A stretch of DNA of 64,000 bases from the NCBI GenBank assembly GCA_047517285.1, contig JAKZTE010000004.1, positions 14,829-78,828 on the forward strand, read 5' to 3'. Below are positions 1 to 8,749 of this stretch, piece after piece; position 1 is the first letter of the stretch, and every line of letters starts with the position of its first letter. Origin of the DNA: UBA57 sp963577725 (GTDB lineage: Archaea > Thermoproteota > Nitrososphaeria > Nitrososphaerales > UBA57). The position numbers were made by a program, and so were the translations under genes. A model generated the notes under the pieces. The model searched no databases. It was not told the DNA's origin and saw only the letters and a list, made by a program, of their open reading frames with translations.

Positions 1-255
1 AAACACAGCATGTCCAGGCGTGTCGATAACAAGTATACCAGGAATATCAATTTTTCCACCTACTTTTTGGAGAAGATCGCCGCAAAGTTGTTCTAGAGTT
101 TCAATAGGAAAGAAACTTGCGCCAATATGTTGAGTAATACCTCCTGCTTCACGAGATTGAACAGCTGTTCCACGAATTTTATCCAAAAGTGAGGTTTTAC
201 CAGAATCAATGTGGCCCAATACTACAACAATTGGTTGTCTAAATTTAGAATTCAT
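1..255 (-). CDS. infB: Translation initiation factor aIF5B, N-terminal fragment
   Basis: The gene starts at the ATG read from 255 and runs off the left edge of the window, so about 85 residues are visible. They show a translational GTPase G domain: a P-loop (GHIDSGKTS), then a switch I stretch (AGGITQHIGA) and the DTPGH G3 motif. The G-I-T-Q-H-I-G pattern is typical of IF2/eIF5B, the factor that promotes subunit joining during initiation. It follows ndk in the same orientation in a ribosomal-protein cluster common in archaea. Assignment to aIF5B rather than another GTPase is confident; the rest of the gene is not visible. Confidence 0.9.
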   Translation of the reverse strand, partial: MNSKFRQPIVVVLGHIDSGKTSLLDKIRGTAVQSREAGGITQHIGASFFPIETLEQLCGDLLQKVGGKIDIPGILVIDTPGHAVF

Positions 256-303
256 TATCAATCATCTACAATTAGTAATGTAAAAGGTCTTTATTTAGAA
301 TTA

Positions 304-708
304 TTAAATATTAGATAAAATATTAAATTCTCTTTCGAAACTATCTACAGAGTCAGATGCATGTATTACATTTTCAGTATGACTTAAGCCAAAATCACCT
401 CGAATTGTACCAGATGCTGCTTTAAGAGAGTTTGTTGCTCCAACCATCTGTCTGACAACCTCAATCGCAGAATTACCTTCCAAAACAACTTGAACTATTG
501 GACCTGAAGTTACGTAATCAATGAGTTCAGAAAAGAATGGTTTCTCTTTATGTATTGAATAAAGGTCAGAAGCTTGATCAGAGTTCATTGTTAACATACG
601 AACATGTAAGATGTTAAAACCACGTTCTTCAAAACGACTTATTATATCACCAATGTGTCTTTTTTTTACACCGTCCGGTTTGATTAGAATAAGAGTTTTG
701 TCAGTCAA
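304..708 (-). CDS. ndk: Nucleoside diphosphate kinase
   Basis: This 134-residue protein transfers the gamma phosphate between nucleoside tri- and diphosphates through a phosphohistidine. The start (TLILIKPDGV) is the family signature. The catalytic histidine sits in NVIHASDS near residue 116, preceded by the GTIRGDFG segment. Length matches the usual 130-150 residues. The start overlaps the stop of rpl24e by four bases, indicating cotranscription, and the gene lies directly upstream of aIF5B. Confidence 0.96.
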   Translation of the reverse strand: MTDKTLILIKPDGVKKRHIGDIISRFEERGFNILHVRMLTMNSDQASDLYSIHKEKPFFSELIDYVTSGPIVQVVLEGNSAIEVVRQMVGATNSLKAASGTIRGDFGLSHTENVIHASDSVDSFEREFNILSNI

Positions 709-890
709 ACTACCGACTTTCCTTTTCTAGCCCATTTATATTTTCTATAATCACGTTTAAGATCCAGAACATTTTTTCTACACTTAGAAGAACAAAACCA
801 ACTAATATCTCCGTTATTTTTAATATACATAGTGCCATTACCGAATTCTATTTCTTTTCCGCAAAAAGTACATTTTTTTAATGATAGCAA
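705..890 (-). CDS. rpl24e: 50S ribosomal protein L24e
   Basis: A 61-residue zinc-ribbon ribosomal protein. Two cysteine pairs are visible (CTFCG near residue 7 and CSSKC near residue 33), followed by a basic tail. This matches the archaeal form of eL24, which is far shorter than the eukaryotic one. It sits between rps28e and ndk in the archaeal L7Ae-S28e-L24e-ndk-IF2 gene order. Confidence 0.95.
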   Translation of the reverse strand: MLSLKKCTFCGKEIEFGNGTMYIKNNGDISWFCSSKCRKNVLDLKRDYRKYKWARKGKSVV

Positions 891-900
891 ATATAACCGT

Positions 901-1119
901 CTACCTTATCTTACGAGCTTCTCTTTCAATTTCACGAAGTATAATTATGTCATTCATACGGACAGGTCCTTTAACATTTCTTGTGAGAATACGTCCTTTA
1001 TCTTTTCCATCTAAGATTTTTACTCGAACTTGTGTAATTTCACCAGCAACGCCAGTGCGTCCAACGATTTGTATTACTTCACAAGGAGTTTTATCTTCGT
1101 GAATTTCCTTAGAGCTCAT
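901..1119 (-). CDS. rps28e: 30S ribosomal protein S28e
   Basis: A 72-residue OB-fold ribosomal protein of the small subunit. The recognisable core is the IVGRTGVAGEITQVRVKIL stretch and the conserved C-terminal pattern around GPVR and LREIEREARKIR. The length is normal for eS28. It is separated from rpl7ae by ten bases and from rpl24e by a similar gap, so it is most likely one transcript. Confidence 0.95.
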   Translation of the reverse strand: MSSKEIHEDKTPCEVIQIVGRTGVAGEITQVRVKILDGKDKGRILTRNVKGPVRMNDIIILREIEREARKIR

Positions 1120-1129
1120 GGATTATGAT

Positions 1130-1501
1130 CTAACCTTTTAGATTATTTAGTGAATCAAGAATTTTATCAAGAGTTGCTTTTGCATCGCCGGGTTCAACAA
1201 TACAAGCTACTGCTGTGCCTATATCAATACTAATTGCTTGACCAATTAATTCCTTTTGTGGTACAAATACAAATGGAATTTTCATTTCGTTACATAAAAT
1301 AGGAATATGTGCAACAACTTCAGGTGGATCTACATCTTCAGCAATAATAACTAATTTAGCAATTCCGCGTTCAATAGCCTTAGTAGCTTCGTTGGTGCCT
1401 TTTCTGATTTTGCCAGTCTGTTTTGCTTGTCGAAGAGCTTCATAACTTGCTTCGGCTATTTCTTTTGGAATTTCAACTTTGACGTAATAAGGCTTAGACA
1501 T
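1130..1501 (-). CDS. rpl7ae: Ribosomal protein L7Ae (K-turn binding protein)
   Basis: A 123-residue member of the L7Ae family. In archaea it binds K-turns in 23S rRNA, box C/D and H/ACA guide RNPs and RNase P RNA. The signature runs through KGTNEATKAIERG, then VVIAEDVDPPEV-like and HIPILCNE segments. I chose the inner ATG at 1501, which begins MSKPYYVKV like homologues; an in-frame ATG six codons upstream at 1519 is also possible. It is the first gene of the ribosomal cluster running leftward and diverges from the trp operon. Confidence 0.94.
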   Translation of the reverse strand: MSKPYYVKVEIPKEIAEASYEALRQAKQTGKIRKGTNEATKAIERGIAKLVIIAEDVDPPEVVAHIPILCNEMKIPFVFVPQKELIGQAISIDIGTAVACIVEPGDAKATLDKILDSLNNLKG

Positions 1502-1620
1502 ACTATCTATTTCTCGCAATTTACTGGAATATAACTTCTTGGTTTAGTATTCAACAAATCAGATTGTCAATGAAATATCTTTTTGATATTTTGTTGGATG
1601 GCAAGATTATCTGTAATTTA

Positions 1621-1634
1621 TTTAAATATATACA
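1621..1634 (+). promoter_or_regulatory. TATA-like element of the trp operon
   Basis: The run TTTAAATATATA at about 1621-1632 is a good archaeal TATA box. A start site about 25 bases downstream would fall near 1650, just at the GTG of the mini-ORF at 1652 and about 44 bases ahead of trpE. The intergenic stretch 1520-1694 must hold promoters for both rpl7ae and trp. Inferred from position and composition only. Confidence 0.5.
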
Positions 1635-1651
1635 AATTATAATAAGTAATT

Positions 1652-1687
1652 GTGAGTAATATGGGCGATCGTTTTTGGCACGAATAA
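1652..1687 (+). CDS. Possible trp leader mini-ORF with one Trp codon
   Basis: GTG opens an 11-codon frame (M-S-N-M-G-D-R-F-W-H-E) closed by TAA at 1685-1687, seven bases before the trpE GTG start. It has a single TGG three codons from its end. It lies about 25 bases below the TATA element, so it could be a leaderless first cistron. No terminator or antiterminator hairpin is obvious. It could equally be chance; without conservation data this is only a candidate. Confidence 0.3.
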   Translation: MSNMGDRFWHE

Positions 1688-1694
1688 ATTTAGA

Positions 1695-3062
1695 GTGAAT
1701 TTTGAAGAAATAAACATAAAAATTTCTCCATTTGAAACATTTGTCAGGTTATCAGAAAAGTTTGATGATATTTACATATTAGAGTCAATATTGGGACCTG
1801 AAAAGTTATCAGAATTTTCTTATATTGGATTCAATCCTTCATTAAAGATTACTTTAGACAGCAATACTATCAGAGTAAGTAAAGATGGTAAAGAGAACGC
1901 TACAGATGTTAGTAATTCTTATGATTTATTTAGTAGTTTAAGGGAAATATTAAAAGAAAATTATGTAGACAATAATTTTAATAGATTAATTGGTGGATTG
2001 GTGGGTTTTATTTCCTACGATATAGTCAGATATTGGGAAGATGTATCGGACAATTATACTAAAAGAACTTATGCTGACTTTCAATTTGGATTATTTAATG
2101 AAGGAATAATATTTGATCATGAAAGAAATAAATCTTATTATTATTACTCAGGGCAGAACAATCTAAAGGAAATATTAGAATCATTAAACTTACAAAGAGA
2201 GATTGGAACAATAGATTATACAGAACCTACTTCGAACATAGATAAAGAAAAATTTGAGAAGAATGTTGATGTTGCAAAAGAATATGTTAGATCAGGAGAT
2301 ATATTCCAAGTTGTATTATCGAGGAAGTATGAATTCGAAATAACAGGAGATTTGTTATCAATATATAAAGCGCTTAGAACAATAAATCCGTCTCCGTATA
2401 TGTATTATTACAAGACTAAGAATGTAAATATAATTGGGTCTAGTCCAGAAATGCTTGTAAGGGTTACAGGCAATCAAATTGAAACATTTCCAATAGCAGG
2501 AACTAGACCAAGAGATGAGGACGAAGAGAAAAATAAACAATTAACAGATGAATTATTATCAGATGAGAAAGAAAGAGCAGAACATGTGATGCTAGTAGAT
2601 TTAGCAAGAAATGATGTAGGTCAGATTGCTAAATTCGGATCAGTAAAAGTACCAGAATTTATGCAGGTACATCAGTTCAGTCACGTACAACATATTGTAT
2701 CAAAAGTGATTGGAGAGTTAAAGAAGGATAGAGACTGTTTTGATGCAATAAGAGCTATATTTCCTGCAGGAACAGTATCAGGCGCGCCAAAGATTCGTGC
2801 AATGCAGATAATTCAAGAGTTAGAAGAAGAATCAAGAGGTCCTTATGCAGGAGCGTTAGGTTATTTTTCTAAGAATATGTGTGCAGATTTTGCAATAACA
2901 ATCAGAACACTTGTTGTAAAAGGAAATGATGCATACATTCAATCTGGAGCAGGGATAGTTGCAGATTCCATTCCAGAAAGAGAGTGGTTTGAAACAGAAC
3001 AAAAAGCAAGTGCATTAATTGCCGCATTAGAAATGGCTAAAAAAGGAGCTAGTGTAAAATGA
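1695..3062 (+). CDS. trpE: Anthranilate synthase component I
   Basis: A 455-residue chorismate-utilising enzyme that makes anthranilate from chorismate with ammonia supplied by TrpG. The N-terminal YILESILG segment corresponds to the LLES tryptophan-binding motif of feedback-sensitive enzymes. The catalytic domain shows PIAGTRPRDEDEE, the HVMLVDLARND block and the GAPKIRAM block near the C-terminus. It starts with GTG and lacks an obvious Shine-Dalgarno sequence. It overlaps trpG by four bases and heads the operon. Confidence 0.96.
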   Translation: MNFEEINIKISPFETFVRLSEKFDDIYILESILGPEKLSEFSYIGFNPSLKITLDSNTIRVSKDGKENATDVSNSYDLFSSLREILKENYVDNNFNRLIGGLVGFISYDIVRYWEDVSDNYTKRTYADFQFGLFNEGIIFDHERNKSYYYYSGQNNLKEILESLNLQREIGTIDYTEPTSNIDKEKFEKNVDVAKEYVRSGDIFQVVLSRKYEFEITGDLLSIYKALRTINPSPYMYYYKTKNVNIIGSSPEMLVRVTGNQIETFPIAGTRPRDEDEEKNKQLTDELLSDEKERAEHVMLVDLARNDVGQIAKFGSVKVPEFMQVHQFSHVQHIVSKVIGELKKDRDCFDAIRAIFPAGTVSGAPKIRAMQIIQELEEESRGPYAGALGYFSKNMCADFAITIRTLVVKGNDAYIQSGAGIVADSIPEREWFETEQKASALIAALEMAKKGASVK

Positions 3063-3649
3063 AATTATTAATAATAGACAATTATGATTCTTTTACATAC
3101 AACCTTGTACAATACTTTGGAGAATTATCAATAGAACCAAAAGTATACAGAAATGATAGAATTAGTGTTGAGAAGTTTAATCAAATAGAACCAGACAGAG
3201 TAGTCATTTCGCCAGGTCCTGGTAATCCGTGTGATGAGAGATATTTTGGAATATGTTCGGAAATTATTAAACTGTCGGGAGAAAAATCAATACCTGTATT
3301 AGGTGTTTGTCTTGGACATCAAGGAATAGGTCACACTTTTGGAGGAAAGATTAGACGTGCAAAAACATTGAAACATGGAAAAACTAGTATGATTAAACAT
3401 GATGGAACTGGTATCTTTAAGAATATTCCAAACCCTTTTAGAGCAACTAGATATCATTCTTTAGTGGTGGATGAGGAGACATTGCCAGATGAATTAATTA
3501 TTTCTGCAAGATCGGAAGATGACAACGAGATTATGGGGCTAAAGCATAAAGAATACAACATACAAGGAATTCAATGTCATCCAGAATCTATTTTAACTGA
3601 ATCAGGAAGAAAGTTATTAATGAATTTTATTGAAGGTAATAACGAATGA
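3059..3649 (+). CDS. trpG: Anthranilate synthase component II, glutamine amidotransferase
   Basis: A 196-residue class I glutamine amidotransferase that supplies ammonia to TrpE. The start (IIDNYDSFTYNL) is typical, the nucleophile cysteine is in GVCLGHQGIG, and the His-Glu pair is in QCHPES. The protein is not fused to TrpD or TrpE. ATGA overlaps join it to both trpE and trpD, indicating translational coupling. Confidence 0.96.
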   Translation: MKLLIIDNYDSFTYNLVQYFGELSIEPKVYRNDRISVEKFNQIEPDRVVISPGPGNPCDERYFGICSEIIKLSGEKSIPVLGVCLGHQGIGHTFGGKIRRAKTLKHGKTSMIKHDGTGIFKNIPNPFRATRYHSLVVDEETLPDELIISARSEDDNEIMGLKHKEYNIQGIQCHPESILTESGRKLLMNFIEGNNE

Positions 3650-4707
3650 TAGTAGACGCAATCAGAAAGAATGTAAATAGAGATCCACTTTCGAGTGATG
3701 AAGCGGCTCAAGCAATGAAAGAGATTATGTCAGGTTCTGCTACGCCATCGCAAATATCTGCATTTTTAATATCTTTGAGTATGAAGGGAGAATCAATTGA
3801 AGAGATTGTAGCATTAGCGCAGACTATGAAAGAATTTGCCAATAGAATAAAGCCGAATCACAATAACAGACTAGTAGATATAGTAGGAACTGGTGGAGAC
3901 AAGATTAAAACAATCAATCTGAGTACAATTTCAGCATTTGTTTTAGCAGCGGCAGGAATTATGATAGCGAAGCATGGAAATAGAGCAGCTACGGGAAAAT
4001 GTGGAAGTGCAGATGTCCTTGATAGATTAGGGTATCGTCTTGATACAAAACCAGAAAAAGTAGAAGAATCCATTGAAAAAAATGGAATAGGATTTATGTT
4101 TGCTCCAATATTTCATCCTGCAATGAAAAATGTCATAGGAACTAGAAAAGAAATAGGAGTAAGGACAATCTTCAATATTTTAGGTCCATTAACAAACCCT
4201 GCAGGTGCAGATTCAATGATTGTAGGTGTAGCGAATACCGAATTAGTTGATAAATATGCAGCTGTATTACCTAAACTTGGTTGTAAACGAGCTATAATCG
4301 TACATGGTTTGGATGGTTTAGATGAAATTGCTACATTCGGTGAAACAAAAATGAGATTTATTGGAGATTTAGAGAATGAAGGAGAAGAGATTATTGTGAA
4401 ACCAGATGATTTTGGTTTGAAAAAGATCAATGCACAAGACATAGCTGGGACTGGAATAGATTACAATGCCGAAGTAATGTATAAGATTCTCGCAAATAGA
4501 TTAGATATAGATAATCCAAATGTTGAAGCGGTAATAGCAAATAGTTCAGTAGGATTTATTGTTGCAGGAAAAGCATCGTCAATTTCAGAAGGAGTAGAAA
4601 TGGCAAGAACAATATTGAATTCAGGAAAATGTATTGATAAATTAAAAGAATTTATTCGATTTGTAGATGGAGACATGGAGAGAATTGAACAATTCGAATC
4701 GGTTTGA
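3646..4707 (+). CDS. trpD: Anthranilate phosphoribosyltransferase
   Basis: A 353-residue enzyme that joins anthranilate and PRPP. The PRPP-binding GTGGDK motif followed by TINLST is near residue 85, and KHGNRAATGKCGSADVLD follows, as in class III phosphoribosyltransferases. Its 3-prime end overlaps the first available trpC start by about 40 bases, so the trpC start may lie a little further down. Full length, no lesion. Confidence 0.96.
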   Translation: MIVDAIRKNVNRDPLSSDEAAQAMKEIMSGSATPSQISAFLISLSMKGESIEEIVALAQTMKEFANRIKPNHNNRLVDIVGTGGDKIKTINLSTISAFVLAAAGIMIAKHGNRAATGKCGSADVLDRLGYRLDTKPEKVEESIEKNGIGFMFAPIFHPAMKNVIGTRKEIGVRTIFNILGPLTNPAGADSMIVGVANTELVDKYAAVLPKLGCKRAIIVHGLDGLDEIATFGETKMRFIGDLENEGEEIIVKPDDFGLKKINAQDIAGTGIDYNAEVMYKILANRLDIDNPNVEAVIANSSVGFIVAGKASSISEGVEMARTILNSGKCIDKLKEFIRFVDGDMERIEQFESV

Positions 4708-5488
4708 TAATAAGTTTTTAACAGTAATTGCCGATGAGATTAGAGAATTAATCAATAAAGGATATTATAATGTATCCGAAAAGATTGAACGTAAAAATAT
4801 GAGTCTGAAAGATGTATTATTATCAAAAAAAGAAAACTATCCAATTATTACAGAAATTAAATTTTCATCACCGTCATTGGGTAAAATAAACAGTAATTCC
4901 AACAGTCAGAAAGAAATTCTTGCTAAAATGGAAGTAAATGGCTCATCTGCAATATCAGTTTTGACTCAACCATTGTATTTTGATGGATCTTTAGAGAATC
5001 TAAAAATTATAAGACAAAATACAGATTTACCAATATTAATGAAGGATATAATTATTGATGAGAAACAAATTGATGCAGGTTATAATTTAGGGGCGGATGT
5101 GATATTATTAATAGAGACTTTATTCGTAGATAATCAAAATAAACTTGAAGAATTGATTGCGTGTGCAAAGAATTTGGGATTAGAGATATTATTAGAAGTT
5201 AACAGTAAACAAGAGTTTGATAAAGCCGTTACAAGGGATGTAGACATACTGGGCATAAATAATAGAGATCTTAATACATTAGAATTAGATATGAAAACTA
5301 CAAACAGAATTTTAGGAGAAGAGTTTAAGATGGATAAACCAATAATAAGTGAGAGTGGAATATTGACTAGTGAAGATATGAAAATTATTGGTAAATCAGG
5401 AGTTAATGGGTTTCTAATAGGAACGTCAATAATGAAGTCAAATAATATTGAAAAGAAGATCAAGGAGTTAACAAGTGTAAGAAAATGA
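4667..5488 (+). CDS. trpC: Indole-3-glycerol phosphate synthase
   Basis: A TIM-barrel enzyme of 273 residues from the ATG at 4667 that forms indole-3-glycerol phosphate from CdRP. The motif TEIKFSSPSLGKIN matches the family EVKKASPSKG box, with lysine 59-like catalysis. LGINNRDL and ISESGI near the C-terminus bind the phosphate. The start overlaps trpD by 41 bases; a TTG at 4685 is an alternative. It is a stand-alone TrpC with no TrpF domain attached, and no separate trpF follows. Confidence 0.93.
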   Translation: METWRELNNSNRFDNKFLTVIADEIRELINKGYYNVSEKIERKNMSLKDVLLSKKENYPIITEIKFSSPSLGKINSNSNSQKEILAKMEVNGSSAISVLTQPLYFDGSLENLKIIRQNTDLPILMKDIIIDEKQIDAGYNLGADVILLIETLFVDNQNKLEELIACAKNLGLEILLEVNSKQEFDKAVTRDVDILGINNRDLNTLELDMKTTNRILGEEFKMDKPIISESGILTSEDMKIIGKSGVNGFLIGTSIMKSNNIEKKIKELTSVRK

Positions 5489-6678
5489 ATTTGAAATCAC
5501 AACCAATTGATGGAAAATTTGGTATATTTGGTGGAAAGTATGTTCCTGAAACATTAATGCCGGTAGTAGACGAATTAGAAGAGAAATATAATGATATTAA
5601 AGAAAATAAGGAATTCAATGAAAAATTATCAAAATTATTAAGAGATTATGCGGGGAGATCTACGCCAATTTATTTTGCGGAAAATCTTTCAAAAAAATAT
5701 GGTGGAAAAATATATTTTAAACGTGAAGATTTGCTACATGGTGGTGCACATAAAATCAATAACAGCATTGGTCAGGCATTGTTAGCGAAATCAATGGGGA
5801 AGAAACGTATTATTGCGGAAACGGGGGCAGGTCAACATGGCGTTGCTACTGCAATGGCATGTGCATTATTAGATTTGAAGTGTGAAATATACATGGGAAG
5901 TAATGATGTAGAAAGACAAAGTCCAAATGTATTTAGAATGAGATTATTAGGAGCAGAAGTACACAGTGTGAAGAGTGGTTCACAGACGCTAAAAGATGCA
6001 ATAAATGAGGCTATACGAGACTGGGTAACAAATGTAGAATCAACTTATTATCTTATTGGGTCAGTTGTAGGACCGCACCCTTATCCAATGATTGTCAGGG
6101 ATTTTCAGAGCGTAATAGGAAAGGAGATTAAAGAACAATTTCCAAAGATTACGTCTCAAGAGATTCCAGACATACTAATTGCTTGTGTAGGAGGAGGAAG
6201 CAATGCAATTGGAACTTTTTATCCATTTTTAGAGGATGAATGTAAACTAGTAGGAGTAGAAGCAGGAGGTCTAGGAATTGACAAAGGAAAGCATTCTTCG
6301 ACGTTAGGTGCGGGAAGTGAAGGAGTACTTCATGGCGCACGTAGTTATTTATTACAAGATGAAGAGGGTCAAATTCAAGAAACACATAGTATATCGGCAG
6401 GATTAGATTATCCAGGAGTAGGACCAGAACATTCATTTCTAAAATCTCAAGATAGAGTTGAATACGTCAGTATAAATGACGAAGAAGCAGTCAATGCGTT
6501 TGTTGAGATGTCAAAATTAGAAGGAATAATTCCTGCATTAGAAACATCTCATGCCATTGCAGAAGCAATAAAACGTGCACAAGAAGTAGGAGATAAACAA
6601 TCTATCTTAGTAACATTATCTGGAAGAGGTGATAAAGATATTCCAATAATTACAAAACATCTAGGGAATAATTTATGA
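5485..6678 (+). CDS. trpB: Tryptophan synthase beta chain
   Basis: A 397-residue PLP enzyme that condenses indole and serine. The PLP lysine is in HGGAHKINN, GAGQHGVAT follows, and the phosphate-binding GGGSNAIG lies near residue 235. The N-terminal FGIFGGKYVPETLMP is the TrpB1 signature, so this is the conventional alpha-partnered form rather than TrpB2. Four-base overlaps connect it to trpC and trpA. Confidence 0.97.
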   Translation: MNLKSQPIDGKFGIFGGKYVPETLMPVVDELEEKYNDIKENKEFNEKLSKLLRDYAGRSTPIYFAENLSKKYGGKIYFKREDLLHGGAHKINNSIGQALLAKSMGKKRIIAETGAGQHGVATAMACALLDLKCEIYMGSNDVERQSPNVFRMRLLGAEVHSVKSGSQTLKDAINEAIRDWVTNVESTYYLIGSVVGPHPYPMIVRDFQSVIGKEIKEQFPKITSQEIPDILIACVGGGSNAIGTFYPFLEDECKLVGVEAGGLGIDKGKHSSTLGAGSEGVLHGARSYLLQDEEGQIQETHSISAGLDYPGVGPEHSFLKSQDRVEYVSINDEEAVNAFVEMSKLEGIIPALETSHAIAEAIKRAQEVGDKQSILVTLSGRGDKDIPIITKHLGNNL

Positions 6679-7481
6679 AGATTTCCGAGAAGTTTAAAGA
6701 AGGAAAAGAACAGAAAAGATCATTATTAATTGGTTTTATTACTGCAGGAGATCCATCAATTGAATTAACACCAAAATTAGCAAAAGCATTGGTAGAAGGG
6801 GGGGTAGACATAATTGAATTAGGAATTCCATTTTCTGATCCGATTGCAGATGGGCCAACTATTCAATCATCGAGTATGAGATCATTATCAAATGGAACAA
6901 CGACTAGAGATATTTTAGATATTAGTAAAAAAATTATAGAAGAATTGGACGTACCAGTAGTATTACTAACATATTACAACACTATAATGAAGATAGGAAT
7001 TGAGAAATTTTTACAAGATGCTGAGAAAGCAGGAATTTCGGGCATAGTATCTCCTGATTTGCCACCAGAAGAAGCTGTAGAATATGTGAGATTAGCAAGA
7101 TCAAAGTCAATTAATACCATATTTTTAGCTAGTCCAGCAACAAACGATATGAGGTTAGACAGAATAATTGATTCAACTAGTGGTTTTCTTTACATGGTAA
7201 GTTTATTTGGAGTGACAGGAACGAGAGATTTATTTACAGAGCATTCTTCACAAGCAATAAAAAGAGTAGTAGAGAAAGTTAACGGAAGAGTACCTGTTGC
7301 AGTAGGATTTGGAATATCAAGGCCTGAACATGTTAGTAATTTTACAAAATTAGGAGTGGATGGAATAATAGTCGGTAGTGCATTTATAAAAATTATAGAA
7401 GATAATCTAAATAATACAGATTTGATGATAGATAAATTAAATAATTTAGCAGAAGAATTATCGCAAGCAACAAGTAATTAA
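6675..7481 (+). CDS. trpA: Tryptophan synthase alpha chain
   Basis: A 268-residue TIM barrel that cleaves indole-3-glycerol phosphate to indole. The catalytic glutamate and aspartate are in IELGIPFSDPIADGPTIQ, with LTYYN and VGFGISRPEHV following. It ends the operon. Its stop codon overlaps by four bases the stop of the convergent AlkP-family gene, leaving no room for a conventional terminator between them. Confidence 0.97.
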   Translation: MKISEKFKEGKEQKRSLLIGFITAGDPSIELTPKLAKALVEGGVDIIELGIPFSDPIADGPTIQSSSMRSLSNGTTTRDILDISKKIIEELDVPVVLLTYYNTIMKIGIEKFLQDAEKAGISGIVSPDLPPEEAVEYVRLARSKSINTIFLASPATNDMRLDRIIDSTSGFLYMVSLFGVTGTRDLFTEHSSQAIKRVVEKVNGRVPVAVGFGISRPEHVSNFTKLGVDGIIVGSAFIKIIEDNLNNTDLMIDKLNNLAEELSQATSN

Positions 7482-8743
7482 TCTAAATTTTTAGGGTTAA
7501 CAACAAATAAAGGAACAAATAATTCATCATCAGTAAGTCCGCCATGGTAACCAGATAAAGATGCTTTGAAATCTGATTTAAATCGGTGCATAAGTACATT
7601 GCCCTTACGTGAGAGTATAGTATAGTCTCCTAAGGCTGAAGATATATCACTATTCACAGTTTTTGAGCCAAAAAATCCTTCTTTAATAAATTTATCACTA
7701 GGGAATATATCAAATTGATTTTTATATTTTTGAAAAATATTTTTAAGATTATGATTGGGGTTATCTAATTTTACAAAAGATGTGCGCGAGTCTCCAGAAG
7801 GTGGACGACTTAAATTATCAAGAAATTTTGGTATATTGTTAGTGAACATCCTTCCAGTTTTATTAACTTGAACTAATCCATGATCTCCGGTAATAAATAT
7901 ACAAACTTTATTACGATATTGAGTTTTAATATTTTTTATGAATTCATTTAGCAATCCGAATAAGATATTTCTCAATTCACTTTGGACTTCTGGAGTAAAT
8001 GGACCATAAACATGTGAGGCAGAATCAAGGGCATCCCAATACACAAACGTAAATGGAGTTTTTTTATTAACTATTTTAGAAAGATTGAGAAACATATCGG
8101 AAGAATTAACATAAGGCAATACATCTGAACCCTTATGGAGCATGCGCGATAACGCACTTTTCTTATACATCCAACGGGTTAGGACTTTAGATTTAACATC
8201 AATATCAGAAAGTGATTGGTAAAGTGTGTTATTTGTAAGAAAAGTTTCTGGGTCAAACCCAAATTTTGTAAGTCGGCTGCTATTTCGATCAGATTCAGGA
8301 CTAAAATTAACCATATTAGCAATAGTTCCGTATTTTCGGAGATACATAGTATGACCAATTATACCGTGTTGTTGAGGAGTCATGCCAGTATTAACCGTAC
8401 TAAGTGCAGTTGAGGTAGTTGATGGAAAAGTAGATGTTATTGGAATAACAATATTGTTGTGATAGAGTTTATCAAGTAATGGATCATGAAGAGAATTTTT
8501 AATTAGATTAAAACCTAAACCATCAATAAGTATGAGAACAATTGATTGACAGCCATCAAGAGAAGTTTGTATAAGATTGTCATGAAGGATATTTTTTGAT
8601 TTTTTACCAAAATGTGTTAATATTGTAGGTGCAAGATTGGCTAAAGAATATTTCTTATAATGAGGTTTATGATATGATTTAAAATTAGATTTATTAATTT
8701 CATTCCAAACCTTATCTTGATATTCTTGATGAATGTATTTCAA
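7478..8743 (-). CDS. Alkaline phosphatase superfamily (phosphodiesterase/pyrophosphatase-like) protein
   Basis: A 421-residue protein of the type I phosphodiesterase/nucleotide pyrophosphatase branch of the alkaline phosphatase superfamily. Metal-site motifs are recognisable: LILIDGLGF near residue 74, the nucleophile region TSTALSTVNTGM, YWDALDSASHVYG, and TGDHGLV. No signal peptide is seen, so it is probably cytoplasmic. The substrate is unknown; phosphonate, nucleotide or phospholipid head groups are all possible. It lies six bases after gltX on the same strand and is probably cotranscribed with it. Confidence 0.85.
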   Translation of the reverse strand: MKYIHQEYQDKVWNEINKSNFKSYHKPHYKKYSLANLAPTILTHFGKKSKNILHDNLIQTSLDGCQSIVLILIDGLGFNLIKNSLHDPLLDKLYHNNIVIPITSTFPSTTSTALSTVNTGMTPQQHGIIGHTMYLRKYGTIANMVNFSPESDRNSSRLTKFGFDPETFLTNNTLYQSLSDIDVKSKVLTRWMYKKSALSRMLHKGSDVLPYVNSSDMFLNLSKIVNKKTPFTFVYWDALDSASHVYGPFTPEVQSELRNILFGLLNEFIKNIKTQYRNKVCIFITGDHGLVQVNKTGRMFTNNIPKFLDNLSRPPSGDSRTSFVKLDNPNHNLKNIFQKYKNQFDIFPSDKFIKEGFFGSKTVNSDISSALGDYTILSRKGNVLMHRFKSDFKASLSGYHGGLTDDELFVPLFVVNPKNLD

Positions 8744-8749
8744 GATGAG

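Noticed and set aside
4113..4442. Long open frames antisense to trpD, trpC and nuo genes
   Set aside because: They mirror strongly coding plus- or minus-strand genes, have biased shadow composition and no recognisable domain.
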